In this document: piece by piece, positions 32,529 to 40,540 of the stretch | Position numbering within the stretch: position 1 is the first letter of the stretch | Layout of the letters: each line of letters begins with the position of its first letter | Assembly (NCBI RefSeq): GCF_030644225.1 | Contig: NZ_CP128650.1 | Coordinates: forward strand, 2,098,001-2,162,000 | DNA length: 64,000 nucleotides | Origin: Selenomonas dianae | GTDB lineage: Bacteria; Bacillota; Negativicutes; Selenomonadales; Selenomonadaceae | Direction: 5' to 3' | Program-made: the position numbers and the translations under genes | Notes under the pieces: model-generated | Databases searched by the model: none | Told to the model about the DNA's origin: nothing | The model's input: only the letters and a program-made list of their open reading frames with translations

Positions 32529-33821
32529 TCACACCATCTCCCCCCACACGCCGTCCCGATACAGATGCGTCAGCCGCACGGGTACGATCGCCCCGTGCAC
32601 GACGGGCGCATCCGTATAGACGCGCACATACGTCTCCGTCAGCCCGTCCGTCACCCCGTCCGCGCACGTCTCAAAGAGAACCTCCACCACCGCCCCGAGC
32701 ATCGAGCGGTGATACGCCTCCGCCATCTCCTCCGCAAGAGCCTGCATCCGCGCCGCACGCTCCCTGCGCACCGGCGGCGGCACCTGATCCGTGCGCCGCG
32801 CCGCAGGCGTTCCGCGCCGCGCCGAGTACGGGAACACGTGCATCCGCGCAAAGCCCATCCGCCGCACGAAGTCCATCCCCGCTGCGAAGTCCTCCTCCGT
32901 CTCTCCCGGGAACCCCACAATGATGTCCGTCGAGATCGCCACCCCCGGCACCGCCGCACGCACATCCGCAACGAGCTGCGCGAACTGCTCCGTCGTATAG
33001 GGACGGTTCATCGCCCGCAGCACAGCATCACTCCCCGCTTGCAGCGGCAGATGCAGATGCGCCGCAAAGCGCGGCTCCGTCCGCATCAGTTCGAGAAGGT
33101 CCGCCGACAGCTCCACCGACTCCAGCGAGCCGAGCCGCAGCCGACGCAGCCCGCTCTCCGCGAGTGCCGTGCGGCACGCGTCCGCGAGCGTCGGATGTGC
33201 GGGGAGATCAATGCCGTACGCGCCGAGATGAATCCCCGTCAGCACCACCTCAGGAAACCCCGCCCCGACGAGGAGACGCATCTCACGCGCCACTGCAGAG
33301 AGCGCACGCGACTTCACAGGGCCACGCGCATACGGAATGATACAGAACGTACAGAAATTCTGGCAGCCGTCCTCGATCTTCAGGAACGCACGCGTGCGGT
33401 GCGGCAGCGCGTGCAGCGGGATGTCCTCGAACACACACGCCTGCATGATGTCCGTGATCGTACCGACCGCCCCCGTATCCGCGCGCAGCGCATCCTCCAC
33501 ATAGTCCACGATACGCGCACGCTCCTTCGTCCCGAGCACCACACGCACCCCTTCGAGCGCACGGATCTCCTCGGGCGCGACCTGCGCGTAGCAGCCCGTC
33601 ACCGCAATGCACGCCGCAGGATTCGTCCGCGCCGCGCGGCGGATCAGCTGACGCGACTTGCGGTCGCTCAGATGCGTCACCGAGCACGTATTGACGACAT
33701 AGACATCCGCCCGCTCCTCGAACGGCACCACCTCGTAGCCCCGTGCGCGAAACAGCCCCTCCATCGTCTCCGTCTCGAACTGGTTCACCTTGCACCCGAG
33801 CGTCATAAATGCAGCCTTCAA
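32529..33821 (-). CDS. mtaB: tRNA t6A37 methylthiotransferase MtaB
   Basis: 430 residues. Start is a TTG with GGAGGAGGG upstream; the first ATG lies five codons further in. N-terminal methylthiotransferase domain with cluster cysteines in TLGCKVNQ, VNTCSVTH and VTGCYAQ; radical SAM motif CQNFCTFC near residue 150; C-terminal TRAM-like RNA-binding region (VVEVLFETCADGVTDG). It adds the methylthio group to t6A37 of ANN-decoding tRNAs, making ms2t6A. It stands alone next to a tRNA gene, with repeat R2 upstream. RimO and MiaB differ in the N-terminal and TRAM segments; MtaB is the best fit. Confidence 0.9.
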   Translation of the reverse strand: MKAAFMTLGCKVNQFETETMEGLFRARGYEVVPFEERADVYVVNTCSVTHLSDRKSRQLIRRAARTNPAACIAVTGCYAQVAPEEIRALEGVRVVLGTKERARIVDYVEDALRADTGAVGTITDIMQACVFEDIPLHALPHRTRAFLKIEDGCQNFCTFCIIPYARGPVKSRALSAVAREMRLLVGAGFPEVVLTGIHLGAYGIDLPAHPTLADACRTALAESGLRRLRLGSLESVELSADLLELMRTEPRFAAHLHLPLQAGSDAVLRAMNRPYTTEQFAQLVADVRAAVPGVAISTDIIVGFPGETEEDFAAGMDFVRRMGFARMHVFPYSARRGTPAARRTDQVPPPVRRERAARMQALAEEMAEAYHRSMLGAVVEVLFETCADGVTDGLTETYVRVYTDAPVVHGAIVPVRLTHLYRDGVWGEMV

Positions 33822-33884
33822 CTTATGCCCTCCTCCCCACCTAAATTCATACGGAGCGTTTGATAGAGCGGCGTGCCCCTATAA

Positions 33885-34023
33885 GTGAACCCTAGTGAAG
33901 CAAGTGAGTAAAGGGGGCGTTCTGCCCCCTGCGGACTTCTTTCGTTCAAGCGCAGCGCGTTTAAGAAGTCCGCAGGTATTTCGGCAGATAAGCACACGAT
34001 CACTTGCGTAACGAGGCGTTCAC
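33885..34023 (+). repeat. Long-hairpin repeat R2
   Basis: Stems GTGAAC/GTTCAC, GCAAGTGA/TCACTTGC, TCTGCC/GGCAGA and CTGCGGACTTCTT/AAGAAGTCCGCAG around CGTTCAAGCGCAGCGCG. One stem (GGGGGC opposite GCACAC) is broken in this copy. It lies 64 bp upstream of the mtaB start. Confidence 0.85.
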
Positions 34024-34103
34024 GTTAGGGGCTGCCGCTCAGACAACAGTTTTTATATTGTATCACAAATCAAACGCTCCGCAATAAATTTTTCTCCCAA
34101 AAC

Positions 34104-34130
34104 TAATGACATTTCCACAAAAAACGATAT
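34104..34130 (+). promoter_or_regulatory. Possible motility-sigma (SigD/FliA-type) promoter
   Basis: TAAT (34104-34107), 15 bp, AACGATAT (34123-34130) approximates TAAA-N15-GCCGATAT. Downstream genes are flagellar-type, which fits. A normal sigma-70 reading (TATAAT at 34127-34132) is also possible. Confidence 0.4.
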
Positions 34131-34191
34131 AATATACATAGGAAATTATTCCCACAACATGAACGCCATCACCATGGAAGGGGGAACATAC

Positions 34192-35022
34192 ATGGCAACC
34201 ATATCGCAGATGACCGGCGCGGCACGCACCATCTACAGCTCGCTCTACGCCAACAACTCGCGCACGGACGCAACCGCCGCACTCTTCGGCGCTGCGCACA
34301 GCCGCAGCCGGCGCAGCGGCAGCCTCTACTCCGCACAGTATCGCGGACAGGAGTCGAGCGCACAGGAACTGCGCTCCATCATGGACATCGCCAATCAGGC
34401 GCGCAACCTGCGCAAATCCTACACCGAAACCAGCACGCGATTTCACGCCGAGTACGACACGAACATGAAGGATCTCCGCAAGGCGGCGGGCGCACTCGCC
34501 CGTACCGACTTTCAGCTGAGCAGCGCCGACATCCAGACGAATGCCGACGGCTCCAAGACCTACAGCGACAAACTCAAAGCCGCCATCAGCAATGTCAAGG
34601 ATCTCGTGAAGGAGTACAACGAAACGAGCGACTTCCTACAGAGCAACAAGAGCCTCGGCAAGGGCGTGCAGCAGCTCGCTGCCAACTTTTCCGACACCAC
34701 CTACAAGGCGGACTCCTATGCCAAGATGGGCATCAGCGTCGATGCCAAGACCGGCAAGATGAGCGTCAACGAGAGCCGCCTCGCCCGCGCCCTCACCGCC
34801 TCGCCCGCGCAGTCCGAGGCGATCCTCGGGCAGGGAGGACTTGCAGGACGTGCCGACCGTCACGCACAGTACGCACAGTCGGCGAGCAGCCGCGTCATCC
34901 CCTCGATGGAGCAGGCGATCGGCAGCCAGCTCAGCTACGCCGCTAGTATGCTGAACGGCAGATCCCTGCCCACCATGCAGCGTTACTCCAATATGCTGAA
35001 CCTGTTCAGCATCTACGTCTAA
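34192..35022 (+). CDS. FliD C-terminal-like protein (putative motility protein)
   Basis: 276 residues from MATISQMTGAARTIYSSLYA (GAAGGGGG upstream). Residues 60-110 form a coiled coil; residues 140-270 resemble the C-terminal part of flagellar cap proteins: VKDLVKEYNETSDFLQSNKS, then MGISVDAKTGKMSVNESRLA, then a terminal helix. The N-terminal cap domains of FliD are absent, so this is a FliD-like fragment protein, not the cap itself. It is followed by a YjfB homologue 16 bp downstream, which supports a motility or surface role, possibly late-flagellar expression. Precise function unknown. Confidence 0.7.
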   Translation: MATISQMTGAARTIYSSLYANNSRTDATAALFGAAHSRSRRSGSLYSAQYRGQESSAQELRSIMDIANQARNLRKSYTETSTRFHAEYDTNMKDLRKAAGALARTDFQLSSADIQTNADGSKTYSDKLKAAISNVKDLVKEYNETSDFLQSNKSLGKGVQQLAANFSDTTYKADSYAKMGISVDAKTGKMSVNESRLARALTASPAQSEAILGQGGLAGRADRHAQYAQSASSRVIPSMEQAIGSQLSYAASMLNGRSLPTMQRYSNMLNLFSIYV

Positions 35023-35038
35023 GAGAGAAGGGAACACA

Positions 35039-35221
35039 ATGGACTATATGGATGTCGCACAGATGTCCGTCGGACTGCACCAGATGCAGACGCAGCAGAG
35101 CCTCGGCATCGCCGTCGCAAAGCTCGCCATGAACTCCGGCAGCGAGGCACTCGAACTCATCGAGGAAAGCACCGCGAGCGTCGATCCGAGCCTTGGAAAC
35201 AGCATCGACGTATCTGCGTAA
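35039..35221 (+). CDS. YjfB-family putative motility protein
   Basis: 60 residues with the small-protein pattern of YjfB: VAQMSVGLHQMQTQQSLGIA followed by VAKLAMNSGSEAL. Members are short, helical and found with flagellar genes in Firmicutes; no activity is known. It shares an operon with the FliD-like gene and ends at a clear terminator. AGAGAAGGG ribosome site. Confidence 0.8.
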   Translation: MDYMDVAQMSVGLHQMQTQQSLGIAVAKLAMNSGSEALELIEESTASVDPSLGNSIDVSA

Positions 35222-35233
35222 ATAGAAAACACA

Positions 35234-35272
35234 AAAGTCCCCCTTTCTGCTTGTTCAGAAGGGGGATTTCTT
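35234..35272 (+). terminator. Terminator of the FliD-like/YjfB operon
   Basis: TCCCCCTTTCTG and CAGAAGGGGGA pair across TTGTT; TTTCTT follows. Confidence 0.9.
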
Positions 35273-35295
35273 ACAGAAATTTACGAGGCCCTAAT

Positions 35296-35580
35296 ATGGA
35301 CTGGTACACCTACATCATCAACGCAGCAATCCGCTCAAAATACAACGGCTCACACTGGTTTCGCTATCTCCGAAAGGTCATACGCGAGGACGAAATCATG
35401 TTGACCGCACACGATCTTGAGCGACTTTTACAGGCGCCCGAGCTGAGCAATTTTCAAAAAGTGTCACTGAAATATGCCATGCATAAAGGCTCTCCCACGC
35501 ACGAGCATATTCTCTCGCTCAATCGTCCGGCAACGATGAAGAATATCAAGGCATTGATGGAGAAATATCGCAAGAATTAA
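35296..35580 (+). CDS. Small hypothetical protein
   Basis: 94 residues from MDWYTYIINAAIRSKYNGSH (weak ACGAGG upstream). Helical, basic, no signal or membrane segment; the end RPATMKNIKALMEKYRKN is strongly basic. It might be a nucleic-acid-associated or toxin-antitoxin-accessory protein, given the hicAB genes convergent to it, but I do not recognise a family. Confidence 0.5.
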   Translation: MDWYTYIINAAIRSKYNGSHWFRYLRKVIREDEIMLTAHDLERLLQAPELSNFQKVSLKYAMHKGSPTHEHILSLNRPATMKNIKALMEKYRKN

Positions 35581-35590
35581 GAAATGATAT

Positions 35591-36013
35591 TCACGCCCTC
35601 ATACTCTGTGCGGGGTTCTCGGTAACACCGAGATAGGATTTCAGCGCAGACTGTAGCAAATGCGAGTAGTTTACCTTTTCGCGACGCGCCAGAATATCAA
35701 GCCACCGTGGAATTGTAACCGTCTTATTCGTCGCCTTGTTGCTCATCTTCTCACGGAACGGCGGCATCCACGCCTCGATCAGCCCAATGGTCTCCCCCCG
35801 CGATGTCTTAATCTCCATCAGAGGCGTGGGAGAGGGAATCTCCTCTGCATCCTCCTCCATCCCATAGAGATGGAGCTGAACAGCCTCCTTTGCGCGGGCA
35901 AAAGCCTGCTCCATCGTATCTGCACAAGTCAAACATCCCGGCAAATCCGGAAAGCAGACCGAAACACCTTCCTCATCCACATGAAAAACAGCAGGAAAGA
36001 TATAGTTATCCTT
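35591..36013 (-). CDS. hicB: HicB-family antitoxin
   Basis: 140 residues from GTG (the AGGAGG site is spaced correctly for this codon; an ATG four codons earlier sits right on the site). The N-terminal HicB domain is partially RNase H-like (YIFPAVFHVDEEGVSVCFPD, LPGCLTCADTMEQAFARAKE); the C-terminus has a DNA-binding-type segment (TVTIPRWLDILARREKVNYS). HicB neutralises the HicA mRNA interferase and represses the operon. hicA upstream is interrupted by a MITE, so hicB may now act as an orphan regulator. The gene itself looks intact. Confidence 0.9.
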   Translation of the reverse strand, partial: KDNYIFPAVFHVDEEGVSVCFPDLPGCLTCADTMEQAFARAKEAVQLHLYGMEEDAEEIPSPTPLMEIKTSRGETIGLIEAWMPPFREKMSNKATNKTVTIPRWLDILARREKVNYSHLLQSALKSYLGVTENPAQSMRA

Positions 36014-36029
36014 CACAAGAATCATCCTC

Positions 36030-36393
36030 CTAGGAAAACACAATGCCGGATTGCTCCGAAATGCGTTTCAAAACAAATTGCGTGACATCCTTCACGGGAT
36101 GCGGCACAGTAACGCGCCCCTTCTTCGTCGGATGTTTGAATTGATGATGATCGCCGACACAGTGCACCTCATACCATCCATCAGCCTTGAGCATCTTAAG
36201 GAAACGCTGATAAAATGAAGTCCGTCAGGTTGGCGTAGATTTTTTCGTCCGAACAAGGAGGCAAACCGGACGCATAGCAAGGGCTATGTGGAGGATTTGC
36301 CGACACAGTGCGGGCAAAAAAGATGCGTCAAGATGGCGGTGCTGAATTTATCAGTGCTTCCTTAATAACTTCCCGTGACGAATAGCTGCGCAT
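36030..36393 (-). pseudogene. hicA: hicA toxin gene interrupted by a MITE
   Basis: Upstream part (36362-36393) encodes MRSYSSREVIK; downstream part (36030-36196) encodes the rest of HicA (MLKADGWYEVHCVGDHHQFK followed by HPTKKGRVTVPHP). Removing the 162-bp MITE and one copy of the TTAA duplication restores one continuous frame of about 61 residues with a stop at 36030-36032. HicA is a small double-stranded-RNA-binding-fold mRNA interferase; its catalytic histidine region (GDHHQFKHP) lies after the break. A truncated product starting at the internal methionine is possible but would lack the first strand/helix. Confidence 0.9.
36200..36361 (+). repeat. MITE copy B, inserted in hicA
   Basis: 162 bp from GGAAACGCTGATAAAATG to TTTATCAGTGCTTCC, flanked by TTAA at 36196-36199 and 36362-36365, a clean 4-bp target duplication. 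It separates hicA codon 11 from the rest. Confidence 0.95.
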
Positions 36394-36414
36394 GGCATCA
36401 TCTCCCTTTTCTTT

Positions 36415-36443
36415 ATTATAGCACATATTTTTATATGTGCTAT
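36415..36443 (-). promoter_or_regulatory. hicAB promoter with palindromic operator
   Basis: Perfect 11-bp inverted repeat ATAGCACATAT (36418-36428) / ATATGTGCTAT (36433-36443) overlaps a TATAAT -10 (36415-36420) on the minus strand. HicB-type antitoxins repress from such palindromes. The -35 is weak. Confidence 0.7.
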
Positions 36444-36458
36444 AAATTTTTCACACCA

Positions 36459-36487
36459 AAAATCCCCCTCCATATGGAGGGGGATTT
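36459..36487 (-). terminator. Terminator after SLH porin copy 2 (overlaps hicAB upstream DNA)
   Basis: Perfect AAATCCCCCTCC/GGAGGGGGATTT palindrome followed by T's on the minus strand. Since hicA starts at 36393 on the same strand, it separates the two transcripts. Confidence 0.85.
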
Positions 36488-36523
36488 CGTTATGCGGCGA
36501 TTGCCGCAACCGTGACGTGTGGA

Positions 36524-37783
36524 TTAGAACAGGAACTCAACGCGGCCGAAGAGCTGCTGACGCTTATCCCCGAGAGGATCTGCGTAGATCGTCTTGCCCG
36601 TGAAGTACTTCGCGGACACGATAACGTTCTTCCAGACCGTGTAGGCTGTGCCAAGCTCGATGCCCTTCGTCCATGCCGTTGCGCCATCCGTCGTCGGAGC
36701 AATGGATGCACCGCCGAGGTAACGGTAGGAAACGTATGCGCCCCACGACCCCTTGTCCATCGCCTCTGCACCCTTGTAGTCGAGACCGATCTGATAGGAC
36801 TTCTTGTACTTCTTCTCAGCATCAATCTTGTTGTTCTTCGCATAGGAAGCAGCCAGCTGGACATTGTCGTTGAACTTGTAGCCCGCGTTCACTGCCCAGA
36901 CATCCTGTGCCGTACCGTTCGCATCCCTAAGAGTGCCCTTCCAGAGATCCGTCTTTGCATGGTAGTAACCGGCACCCGCCATCCAGTTGTCCTTGTCGTA
37001 CTGGAGCTCAATGCCCTGATAGTTTGCGCTTTCGTTAGTAGCGATCTTCGCCTGACCTGCCTGCAGCTTTGCCTTCAGATCCTTGCCGAACTCCACCTCT
37101 GCGCCCGAGAACTCGCGGTCGAGAACGAGGTTGCCCGCGCCCGTATAGCCCTCAGCGGAGGCAAGCTCCATCTTACCGAACTTCACCGTGAAGTTGTCAT
37201 AGTTGCCCTGTGCCCATGCGCGCTTGAGCGTGACTTTGTCATCCGTATCATCCTTGCCAGCCGCATCATGCTTCATGCTCGTGGAGGCATCGAGACGTGC
37301 ATGGACGTTCCAGTGCGCATTGACCTCAGCCGTCGGCTCAAGGCGGAAGACGAGATTATCAGCATTCTCCTTCTGACGGTTCTCCGTGCGCTGGCTCGTG
37401 TAGGTGTACTCGAGCTTGCCTTCCCACTTCACCATGTCAGCGTGCTTCTCAAGGTTCGAGACGCGGACACCGAGGTTGTTGAGCTCGTCAGCGAACTCAG
37501 CAGCGAGGCGGTCGACGAGTGCGCGATCCGAAACGGGCATGTTGTCCTTTGCCATCGCCTTTGCGACCATCTGCGCCATCTCATAACGCGTGATGTTGCG
37601 GTCGCCGCGATAGGTGCCGTCGCCGTAGCCCTCGACAACGCCGTCCGCAGCGAGCTGCGTCACAGCATCGTATGCCCAGTGGTCACGGGGCACATCGGAG
37701 AACGGGTTCGCAGCTGCGAACGTCGTGCTTGCTGCACCGACAACGAGAGCCGTTGCGAGTGCGGATACGAGAGTCTTCTTCAT
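36524..37783 (-). CDS. OmpM-like outer-membrane porin with SLH domain (copy 2)
   Basis: 419 residues from MKKTLVSALATALVVGAAST (AGGAGG upstream). Signal peptide to about residue 23, SLH domain (FSDVPRDHWAYDAVTQLAAD; GDRNITRYEMAQMVAKAMAK), coiled-coil spacer (ELNNLGVRVSNLEKHADMVK) and a large beta-barrel ending FGRVEFLF. SLH would bind the pyruvylated or polyaminated cell wall typical of Negativicutes and tether the outer membrane. The first ~110 residues match the 10992-12239 copy almost exactly while the barrels have diverged, so pore specificity may differ. Strong single promoter and terminator: probably an abundant protein. Confidence 0.92.
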   Translation of the reverse strand: MKKTLVSALATALVVGAASTTFAAANPFSDVPRDHWAYDAVTQLAADGVVEGYGDGTYRGDRNITRYEMAQMVAKAMAKDNMPVSDRALVDRLAAEFADELNNLGVRVSNLEKHADMVKWEGKLEYTYTSQRTENRQKENADNLVFRLEPTAEVNAHWNVHARLDASTSMKHDAAGKDDTDDKVTLKRAWAQGNYDNFTVKFGKMELASAEGYTGAGNLVLDREFSGAEVEFGKDLKAKLQAGQAKIATNESANYQGIELQYDKDNWMAGAGYYHAKTDLWKGTLRDANGTAQDVWAVNAGYKFNDNVQLAASYAKNNKIDAEKKYKKSYQIGLDYKGAEAMDKGSWGAYVSYRYLGGASIAPTTDGATAWTKGIELGTAYTVWKNVIVSAKYFTGKTIYADPLGDKRQQLFGRVEFLF

Positions 37784-37895
37784 GAGAAACTCCTCCTTCT
37801 GTAAAACAGATAGTATTTGATTTCCAATGGAGAGCCCCCGCAAAAGTATCCTTGTTTCCTTTTCGCGATGGATTCTCATCCCTTGGAACGGCTTT

Positions 37896-37924
37896 ATCAT
37901 AGCACGCCGCCGTGGAAATTGCAA
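37896..37924 (-). promoter_or_regulatory. Promoter of SLH porin copy 2
   Basis: TTGCAA (37919-37924), 17 bp, TATGAT (37896-37901) on the minus strand; leader of about 105 nt. Confidence 0.6.
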
Positions 37925-38002
37925 TACCCCATCGTCAAAAAACTTTATAGCAGGTTATAATTCTCGGCTTATGTTTGTTCATGCAGGGATAAGTAAGGGC
38001 TG

Positions 38003-38263
38003 TCAGCTCTCGTAATGTCCACGGCAGGAAGCAATATGGATCGTTCCATCCTCCTCGTAATAGACAATACGATTCGTCTCATCAATGCGTCTGCTCCACC
38101 ATCCGCTGAGATTGCCCTTCAGTCGTTCCGACTTTCCGGTACCTTCCAGAGGATTTCTCTGTATATCGCGGATGATGGCATTGAGCCGTTTCAGTGTCTT
38201 TCGATCCTGCGTCTGCCAATACAGATACTCTTCCCATGCACGATCTTCCCAAAGCAGTCCCAT
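38003..38263 (-). CDS. yoeB: YoeB-family toxin (ribosome-dependent mRNA interferase)
   Basis: 86 residues from the ATG overlapping the antitoxin stop (TGATG). RelE/YoeB-fold motifs: LLWEDRAWEEYLYWQTQDRK, RNPLEGTGKSERLKGNLSGW, WSRRIDETNRIVYYEEDGTI, with C-terminal ASCRGHYES where the His and Tyr of YoeB catalysis fall. It cleaves mRNA in the ribosomal A site until bound by its antitoxin. Antitoxin gene immediately upstream, coupled. Confidence 0.92.
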   Translation of the reverse strand: MGLLWEDRAWEEYLYWQTQDRKTLKRLNAIIRDIQRNPLEGTGKSERLKGNLSGWWSRRIDETNRIVYYEEDGTIHIASCRGHYES

Positions 38264-38538
38264 CAATCCACCTCAATCAAATCATGTTCGGCAAAATGCG
38301 CCTTCCCCATCTCAATATCACGCTTCAATTCTTCCAAGTAACGGATATTGCTTGGCGAATAAAAAGGATCATCGCTGCGCTCCGCCGCGATCTCGAACGG
38401 GATTCTCTGCTCGCGCACCGCTGTCTTTGCAAAGACGCAGAACGCTGTCGTCATCGTCATCCCGATCTCGGAGCAGAACTCGTCAAACTGCCGCTTGAGG
38501 TCGGCATCCATACGGATGCTCACACTTGCCTGTGCCAT
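38263..38538 (-). CDS. RelB/DinJ-family antitoxin
   Basis: 91 residues from MAQASVSIRMDADLKRQFDE, a ribbon-helix-helix DNA-binding N-terminus as in RelB/DinJ, followed by a toxin-wrapping C-terminal tail (DIEMGKAHFAEHDLIEVD). YoeB toxins usually pair with Phd/YefM antitoxins, so this YoeB plus RelB/DinJ combination is a mixed pair. Promoter and GGCGGTGAG ribosome site upstream. Autorepression is expected for the family. Confidence 0.85.
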   Translation of the reverse strand: MAQASVSIRMDADLKRQFDEFCSEIGMTMTTAFCVFAKTAVREQRIPFEIAAERSDDPFYSPSNIRYLEELKRDIEMGKAHFAEHDLIEVD

Positions 38539-38565
38539 GTTCTCACCGCCCTTCTGTTTTATTAC

Positions 38566-38594
38566 ATTGTATGAAAATATTTGTGCGTTGTCAA
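38566..38594 (-). promoter_or_regulatory. Promoter of the RelB/YoeB-type operon
   Basis: TTGACA (38589-38594), 17 bp, TACAAT (38566-38571). Confidence 0.7.
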
Positions 38595-38647
38595 TTTGTT
38601 TTGGTGCACTATAAAACGGATGCAGATGAACCTGCATCCGTTCACAT

Positions 38648-39517
38648 TCACAGCATCGCCTTGTAGCGTGCCCACTCGGATTCGGGAATGGCAAGCGTAT
38701 CCATCGCACTCTCTGCCGATACACGAAACTTTTCCATGATTTTTTTGATGGAAAAGACACGCTCCTTTTCGCTCACTTCTTTGCGGACTTCCGCGCTCAC
38801 TTCTTGGCGGACTTTCTCGCTTACTTTGTCGCGCATCTCTTCGTCATATGCCCGAACAAATTCATCCCACAGTGGATTGCTGCTCATTTTCACCACTCCT
38901 TTCGCTTCGTCTTTGAACCGTTCTGCACGTTCTTTCAACACGTCATAGTGCATTTCCTCGACACGTTTGCATCGAAAGTCATGCATGAGCCGCCCGAGCG
39001 GGGTGTCGTCCATGACCGAGCTGTTGACATAGATGATATGCGAGCCGTCGTCAAAGGTCTCCTGTGTCTCACGGATGGTGCGCTGCACATGATAGATGGG
39101 CAGATCTCTGCCGAGCACGTCGGTCTCGGTGATAAAGATGACGTAGGTCTCGGGCAGCCGCTCATAGTCCTCGCCCGCAGAGAGTGCCGCAGCATCTATG
39201 ATGCTGCTGTTGTACCGCGCACGCCGCCGTGCCGCGCCAACCGCCGCACGCTGAATCTCGATGTTGAACTCCTGCCCATCGGCAATGGCGTGAATGTCGA
39301 GACGGACGCTGTGACCGTGGAGATTCTTGAGTGTATCCTGTGTGATAACTTTCGTTGCGTGGAGATTTGGATTCCCCAAGATAATCTGAATGACGAGATC
39401 AACGCACGCGAGACTGTCCTGAAAAACGACCGTCATAAAGGGATCGTCGAGCAGACAAAAACTCGCTAGCGCGTCTTCGAATTTCTTCCGTACGGCTTCA
39501 CTCGTATGTATCGCCAT
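38648..39517 (-). CDS. Rpn-family PD-(D/E)XK nuclease (transposase-like)
   Basis: 289 residues. N-terminal VRKKFEDALASFCLLDDPFM and the nuclease motif VRLDIHAIADGQEFNIEIQR (the D...EIQ pattern of PD-(D/E)XK enzymes), then PETYVIFITETDVLGRDLPI, all typical of the Rpn / PDDEXK_2 transposase group. The C-terminal third is a charged heptad-like stretch (KVSEKVRQEVSAEVRKEVSE). Rpn proteins are DNA endonucleases that promote RecA-independent recombination and move horizontally. A MITE lies 22 bp upstream of the ATG, between the gene and any promoter. Confidence 0.88.
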   Translation of the reverse strand: MAIHTSEAVRKKFEDALASFCLLDDPFMTVVFQDSLACVDLVIQIILGNPNLHATKVITQDTLKNLHGHSVRLDIHAIADGQEFNIEIQRAAVGAARRRARYNSSIIDAAALSAGEDYERLPETYVIFITETDVLGRDLPIYHVQRTIRETQETFDDGSHIIYVNSSVMDDTPLGRLMHDFRCKRVEEMHYDVLKERAERFKDEAKGVVKMSSNPLWDEFVRAYDEEMRDKVSEKVRQEVSAEVRKEVSEKERVFSIKKIMEKFRVSAESAMDTLAIPESEWARYKAML

Positions 39518-39538
39518 GCGATCACTTCCTTGTTTTTA

Positions 39539-39700
39539 GGAATCGCTGATAAAATGAAGTCCGTCAGATTGGCATAGATTTTTTCGTCCGAACAAGGAGG
39601 CAAACCGGACGCATAGCCAAAGCTATGTGGAGGATTTGCCGACGAAGTGCGGGCAAAAAAGATGCGTCAAGATGGCGCGGCTGAATTTATCAGTGCTTCC
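39539..39700 (+). repeat. MITE copy C
   Basis: 162 bp from GGAATCGCTGATAAAATG to TTTATCAGTGCTTCC. Flanks TTTA (left) and TTAT (right) are similar but not an exact duplication. It abuts the rpn-like gene. Confidence 0.92.
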
Positions 39701-39748
39701 TTATATTTTACCCTAGAACAAAGATTCACGCAATAAAATTTTTGCGCT

Positions 39749-40540
39749 TCACTCCCCCACGAGGGCGACGGGTGAGGGGACGCGGATGCCGCGGCTGTTC
39801 TCAAAGATCTCGACGCGCACGCCGAACACATCCGCAATCCGCTCCTCGGTGAGCACCTCGGCGGGTGTGCCCGTCGCGCGGACGCGCCCGCCCGCTACGA
39901 GGACGATGTCGTCGGCGTACTGCATGGCGTGCGCCATGTCATGCAGTACCATGAGGATGGTCATGCCATGCACGCGGTTGAGCTGTGAGATGATCTCCAT
40001 GACGCGCAGCTGATGCGCGACGTCGAGGTAGGTGGTCGGCTCGTCGAGCAGCAGCAGGCGCGGACGCTGACTGAGTGCCATGGCGAGAAAGACGCGCTGC
40101 CGCTCGCCGCCGGAGAGGGTATGCACCTCGCGCTCGGCGAAGGCAGAGACGTGCGCGGTCTCCATCGCCCACGCGATTGCCTCTCTGTCCTCCGCGTCCG
40201 CACGCGTCTGAAAGAGACCTGCATGGGCAAACCGCCCATAGGTGACAAGCTGCTCCACGGTCAGCCCCTGCGCCGCCGCACGCTCCTGCGGCAGGATGGC
40301 ACGCACACGCGCCAACTCTTTCTCGGTGTAGCTGCCGAGTTCGCGTCCATCAAGCTGAATCTCGCCCGTATAGCGGCGATTCAGCCCCGCCAGCGCACGC
40401 AGGAGGGTGGTCTTGCCCGCGCCGTTGGGTCCTACGATGGCGGTGCGCCGCCCTGCGGCAATATCAACGTTCAGCCCGTGCAGGATCTCCTTGCCCGCGA
40501 TCTTGACGCAGAGGTGCCGCGCCGTCATACCCGCACTCAT
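39749..40540 (-). CDS. Corrinoid/iron-type ABC ATPase (BtuD/FecE-like)
   Basis: 263 residues: Walker A GPNGAGKT, signature LSGGERQRVFLAMAL, Walker B LLLLDEPTTYLD, switch His VLHDMAHA. Last gene of an operon ordered cbiL - binding protein - permease - ATPase. Linkage to cbiL (corrin-ring synthesis) suggests corrinoid or cobinamide uptake rather than iron, but this is inference. Overlaps the permease gene by four bases; start ATG has GAGG upstream. Confidence 0.86.
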   Translation of the reverse strand: MSAGMTARHLCVKIAGKEILHGLNVDIAAGRRTAIVGPNGAGKTTLLRALAGLNRRYTGEIQLDGRELGSYTEKELARVRAILPQERAAAQGLTVEQLVTYGRFAHAGLFQTRADAEDREAIAWAMETAHVSAFAEREVHTLSGGERQRVFLAMALSQRPRLLLLDEPTTYLDVAHQLRVMEIISQLNRVHGMTILMVLHDMAHAMQYADDIVLVAGGRVRATGTPAEVLTEERIADVFGVRVEIFENSRGIRVPSPVALVGE

